From the NCBI GenBank assembly GCA_964446745.1, contig CAYURR010000005.1, positions 1 to 36,785 of the forward strand: DNA of 36,785 bases. The letters are read 5' to 3'. Source of the DNA: CAYURR01 sp964446745. GTDB taxonomy: Bacteria > Bacillota > Clostridia > Lachnospirales > WQUN01. Of the stretch, positions 33,919 to 36,785 are shown in pieces; position 1 is the stretch's first letter; each line of letters opens with the position of its first letter. The notes beneath the pieces are model-generated. The model worked only from the letters and a program-made list of their open reading frames with translations. It ran no database searches and had not been told where the DNA came from. Both the position numbers and the translations under genes were made by a program.

Positions 33919-35292
33919 ATGCATTATCTGGAGCTGCTGCGGCGTGCAAATGATGGCAAGAAGGTTGACAAGGGCGATTGGGATTATCAGTACATAGTGG
34001 AAAATGTTATGGAGCTCGTGGATAAATACGATCTCGAATATGATCCGCAGGACATAACACCGACAGACGATTCGCTGTTTGAGAGGCTTTTCGCTGCGGG
34101 TAAGGAGCTTATAGTCCGAACGGGCGTGTATTATCAGACGAAAGGGACGATCATACCTCTGTCCGAGCAAGAGATCGACGAGGCTCTGCAAAACAGCCCC
34201 AAGACCCTAACGATGGGTATGGGCGCGGATGCGGTCACGATCTTTGCGCGTGAGATAGAGGACAAGCGTCGTCCGTTGGTATGGGCGGGCAATCCGGGTT
34301 GCCCCACACCCGAGAGGTTGTTTTTGCCGATCACGATGAGCTGGCTCAAGGAAGAGATAGACCTCGCCACATGCGGTTCGCTGATCGATGTGGACGGATA
34401 TGATGTGTGTTCCGGAGATGCTACGGAGCTTCTGGCGGTGCGTAGGGAATTGAAGATGCTGCACGAGGGGCTTAAGCGCGTCGGTCGCGATGGTATGGGT
34501 ATGCTCGCAGCGGAATCTTCGGTGTCTGAGATCGGCGATTTGGGAGCGGCAGCGGGTTCGATGTTTCTAAGACCCTGTGACAGCCACTTGGTAGCGATGT
34601 TCAATGAGCTGATCATCGATCGCGACAACATGATCCGCGCTGCGAACAACATCGACTACGGCATGCGCAATGCCGCACTGACCTGTACGATCATCGGCGG
34701 TCTTGGCGGCGGAGCAGCGGGTTCAGCGGTGTTGATGATCGCATCGATTATGGCTGCGAATATCGTCGCGCGCGCGGACTATCATCTGTGTCATCCGATA
34801 CATATTCACAACGTTGCAACCTCCACAAAGGAATGTATGTGGTTGCAATCCGTGACCTGTCAGACCTTTGCAAAGCATGCACCGCAGTTAATCTTCTGCG
34901 ACATCTATCCGAAGAGTGGTGCTCTTACGAAGGAACTCTTGTACGAGGTAGCAGCGAATACGATAGCCATTACGGTATCGGGCGGGCATACCGAGGGTGT
35001 GGGTTCTGCGGACGGCAGGCTGCCGCATGGCACAGGGCTCGAGGTCAGGCTCATGAGCCGTTTGGGTCGCAAGGTTGCAGAACTGGGCATAACCAGGGCT
35101 CAGGCTTCGCAGCTTATAAATGCACTCTACGACAAGTACAAGCATGTGTTCGTAAACGGCAATGACGGTCAGCCGTTCGAGGTCGCTTATGACGTAGAGA
35201 GCATTACGCCTGTAGCGCAGTGGCAACAGATGTATGACGAGGTTATGGACGAGATCGAAGACATGCTAAAGAATGGAGGCCTCCATGAATAA
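33919..35292 (+). CDS. MtmB-family corrinoid methyltransferase homologue without pyrrolysine
   Basis: A 457-residue protein, the length of monomethylamine methyltransferase MtmB (about 458). Similarity runs end to end: GDWDYQYIVENVMELVDKY at the start, GNPGCPTPERLFLPITMSW, GRDGMGMLAAESSVSE, PIHIHNVATSTKE and YDVESITPVAQWQQMYD at the end. In MtmB the segment GMGV-Pyl-GPETS carries pyrrolysine from an amber codon; here the aligned residue is Leu196 (CTC at 34504-34506), and no internal amber codon is needed. It is therefore a non-Pyl member, as MtgB is in the trimethylamine family, and probably demethylates something other than methylamine. No corrinoid protein gene is in view. It overlaps the permease start by eight bases. 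Confidence 0.8.
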   Translation: MHYLELLRRANDGKKVDKGDWDYQYIVENVMELVDKYDLEYDPQDITPTDDSLFERLFAAGKELIVRTGVYYQTKGTIIPLSEQEIDEALQNSPKTLTMGMGADAVTIFAREIEDKRRPLVWAGNPGCPTPERLFLPITMSWLKEEIDLATCGSLIDVDGYDVCSGDATELLAVRRELKMLHEGLKRVGRDGMGMLAAESSVSEIGDLGAAAGSMFLRPCDSHLVAMFNELIIDRDNMIRAANNIDYGMRNAALTCTIIGGLGGGAAGSAVLMIASIMAANIVARADYHLCHPIHIHNVATSTKECMWLQSVTCQTFAKHAPQLIFCDIYPKSGALTKELLYEVAANTIAITVSGGHTEGVGSADGRLPHGTGLEVRLMSRLGRKVAELGITRAQASQLINALYDKYKHVFVNGNDGQPFEVAYDVESITPVAQWQQMYDEVMDEIEDMLKNGGLHE

Positions 35293-36785
35293 GTTTAAGT
35301 TTCCGATGTTTCGAGCCGGTGATGTGAGCGGTCTGACTTACGCGATCGCCGGTAATGTTATAAACTATATAATAGTAATAGCGACGCTCAAATACGTGCT
35401 GTCATGGCCCGATGCGTTGATCTTTGGCAAGGTTATACCGGGTATGTCTATAGGACTTATGCTGTCGGGTATTTATTATTCGTATATGGCTTACAAGCTC
35501 GCTAAAAAGGAAAATCGGACCGATGTAACCGCGTTGCCGTCCGGTGTTTCTACACCCGCGATGTTTGTCTACCTGTACGGTATCGTTATGCCGCTTAACT
35601 ACGCGCTCGGCGATCCCGAGATGGTATGGCGCGCAGCTGTCGCAGCTACATTCTTGGGTGGTGCGATTGAGGCTTGCGGTAGCTTCTTGGGCCCGGCACT
35701 GCGTAAGCTGTTACCACGCGCGGCTCTGCTGGGTACGGTCGCGGGTATTGCGCTCGTTTGGATGGCCAATAAGGGTATGTTTGATGTATACGCGGATCCC
35801 GTACTGGGCTTACCTATCCTTATAATCGCAGTTGTGGGTCTGATCGGCGGCTATGTGTTCCCGAAAAAGATCCCGGCGCTGTTGGTGTCTGTAGTGGGTG
35901 GTGTTGTATACGCGGCGATATTAGGCCGTGTACAGCCCGATTTCAGCACGTTTGCATTTAACCTTCCGAATCCCATCTCAGGGCTTGGCAATATATTCCA
36001 GGGCTTCGGTTACATAGTTCCATTCCTGTCGGTCATCATCCCGATCGAGATCTATAACTTCATTGAGACGATGGATAACGTAGAGGGTGCTATCGCGGCG
36101 GGCGATCATTACAATGTGCGCGAGGCACAGATCGCGGACGGTGCGTGCACAATGATTTCCGCGATGTTCGGCGGTATCATACCCAATACGGTATGGCTCG
36201 GTCACGCGGGTCTTAAGAAATCCGAAGCAGGTATTGGATATTCATGGATAGCGGGTATCGTGCTCGGCCTTTGCGGTATCGTTGGCGCGTTCGGTCTCAT
36301 CAATTCAATCATCCCACCTGCAATTACAGCCATGACCTTCCTCTGGTGCTCGTTGATCATCGTTTCGCAGGCATATAAGGAAAGTATACCGTTCAAGCAT
36401 ACTGCGGCGGTAACAATGGCCATCATCCCGCATATCGCAGACTACGCATATACGGAGATTACGGGTGCGTTAGGCGCGGTGGGATTCTTTGAGGTAACAC
36501 CCGAAATCAGCCAAGCCTTGATTGATAACGGCGTAATGTGGTCGGGTGTAGCGGAACTCAAATACGGTGCTATCTTAACGGGTATGCTCTGGGCCGGTGC
36601 AACCGCGTTCATCATCGATAAGCGCCTAGACAAAGCCGCCTGGGTGTTTGTGGCCGCGGCAGTGCTTTCGGGCCTGGGCTTCATACATTCGCCGCAGCTC
36701 GTCATAGACTTCTCGACATGGACTATTGATCTCAGCGGTGTAAGCAAATTCTTCTTCGCATACTTGATCACGGCTGTTGCATGCT
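35285..36785 (+). CDS. NCS2/AzgA-like permease (3' end outside window)
   Basis: The start at 35285 (MNKFKFPMFRAGDVSG) has GGAGG five bases upstream and overlaps the methyltransferase stop. The frame is open for 500 codons to the window edge. About twelve membrane helices are visible. RTDVTALPSGVSTPAMFVY and IPIEIYNFIETMDNVEGA resemble the xanthine/uracil/vitamin C permease superfamily. It probably imports the substrate of the coupled methyltransferase, which suggests an N-methylated heterocycle or similar compound; this is inference from gene pairing. The family call is less secure than the membrane topology. Confidence 0.65.
   Translation, partial: MNKFKFPMFRAGDVSGLTYAIAGNVINYIIVIATLKYVLSWPDALIFGKVIPGMSIGLMLSGIYYSYMAYKLAKKENRTDVTALPSGVSTPAMFVYLYGIVMPLNYALGDPEMVWRAAVAATFLGGAIEACGSFLGPALRKLLPRAALLGTVAGIALVWMANKGMFDVYADPVLGLPILIIAVVGLIGGYVFPKKIPALLVSVVGGVVYAAILGRVQPDFSTFAFNLPNPISGLGNIFQGFGYIVPFLSVIIPIEIYNFIETMDNVEGAIAAGDHYNVREAQIADGACTMISAMFGGIIPNTVWLGHAGLKKSEAGIGYSWIAGIVLGLCGIVGAFGLINSIIPPAITAMTFLWCSLIIVSQAYKESIPFKHTAAVTMAIIPHIADYAYTEITGALGAVGFFEVTPEISQALIDNGVMWSGVAELKYGAILTGMLWAGATAFIIDKRLDKAAWVFVAAAVLSGLGFIHSPQLVIDFSTWTIDLSGVSKFFFAYLITAVAC

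Noticed and set aside
33919..35292. Read-through amber codon for pyrrolysine
   Set aside because: The frame is open without any internal TAG, and the aligned position is an ordinary CTC leucine codon.

Overview
The window reads as chromosomal DNA of an anaerobic, low-to-moderate G+C Bacillota, probably a Clostridia-type fermenter. This is inferred from strong AGGAGG ribosome binding sites, a LytTR/GHKL pair, a yjdF riboswitch with its gene, an LplB/LplC-type sugar importer without its own ATPase, and a corrinoid-methyltransferase homologue. The species cannot be named. No rRNA, tRNA, CRISPR array or intact insertion sequence was seen.

Region 1 (1-8.5 kb) holds signalling and housekeeping accessory genes. 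On the minus strand are a LytTR response regulator, a GHKL histidine kinase and a truncated CPBP-type membrane protease, and separately a HExxH metallopeptidase with a MerR/TipAS regulator behind a MerR-type promoter (19-bp spacer with dyad). Divergent from these are an SRPBCC-MarR pair behind a consensus promoter, a broken GNAT gene and a WG-repeat surface protein. The last converges on yjdF, which is preceded by its riboswitch.

Region 2 (8.6-21.8 kb) is carbohydrate uptake and breakdown. Apart from a MATE exporter, everything is on the minus strand: AraC regulator, two ABC permeases, a lipoprotein sugar-binding protein, GH2 beta-galactosidase, GH65 phosphorylase, an EamA transporter and beta-phosphoglucomutase. 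Tight overlaps show the GH2-GH65 and EamA-pgmB pairs are co-translated. The likely flow is oligosaccharide import, trimming by GH2, phosphorolysis by GH65 to beta-glucose 1-phosphate, then PgmB to glucose 6-phosphate.

Region 3 (21.9-28.7 kb) contains an AT-rich gene for a reverse transcriptase fused to a nitrilase domain (a DRT1-like anti-phage architecture) inserted between sugar genes. It is followed by a Gfo/Idh oxidoreductase and an amidohydrolase, then a SLATT/DUF4231 membrane protein overlapping a 2H phosphoesterase (ThpR). The SLATT and 2H genes may be a second conflict-related unit.

Region 4 (28.7-32.8 kb) is a tight plus-strand operon: AGE-family epimerase, enolase-superfamily dehydratase, an SDR lacking its key catalytic residues, and a canonical SDR. 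With the nearby amidohydrolase and Gfo/Idh genes it resembles an oxidative sugar or sugar-acid pathway.

Region 5 (32.8 kb to end) has an Rpn/PD-(D/E)XK family gene with an in-frame 12-bp tandem repeat. It is followed by an MtmB-family methyltransferase with leucine at the pyrrolysine position, overlapping a truncated NCS2-like permease gene.

Three copies of a long palindromic repeat built from ATCCGTG/CACGGAT blocks lie at 17.1, 26.4 and 32.8 kb, each at gene 3' ends. The second has GGGGCTGT-type terminal inverted repeats, so the family looks like a MITE.
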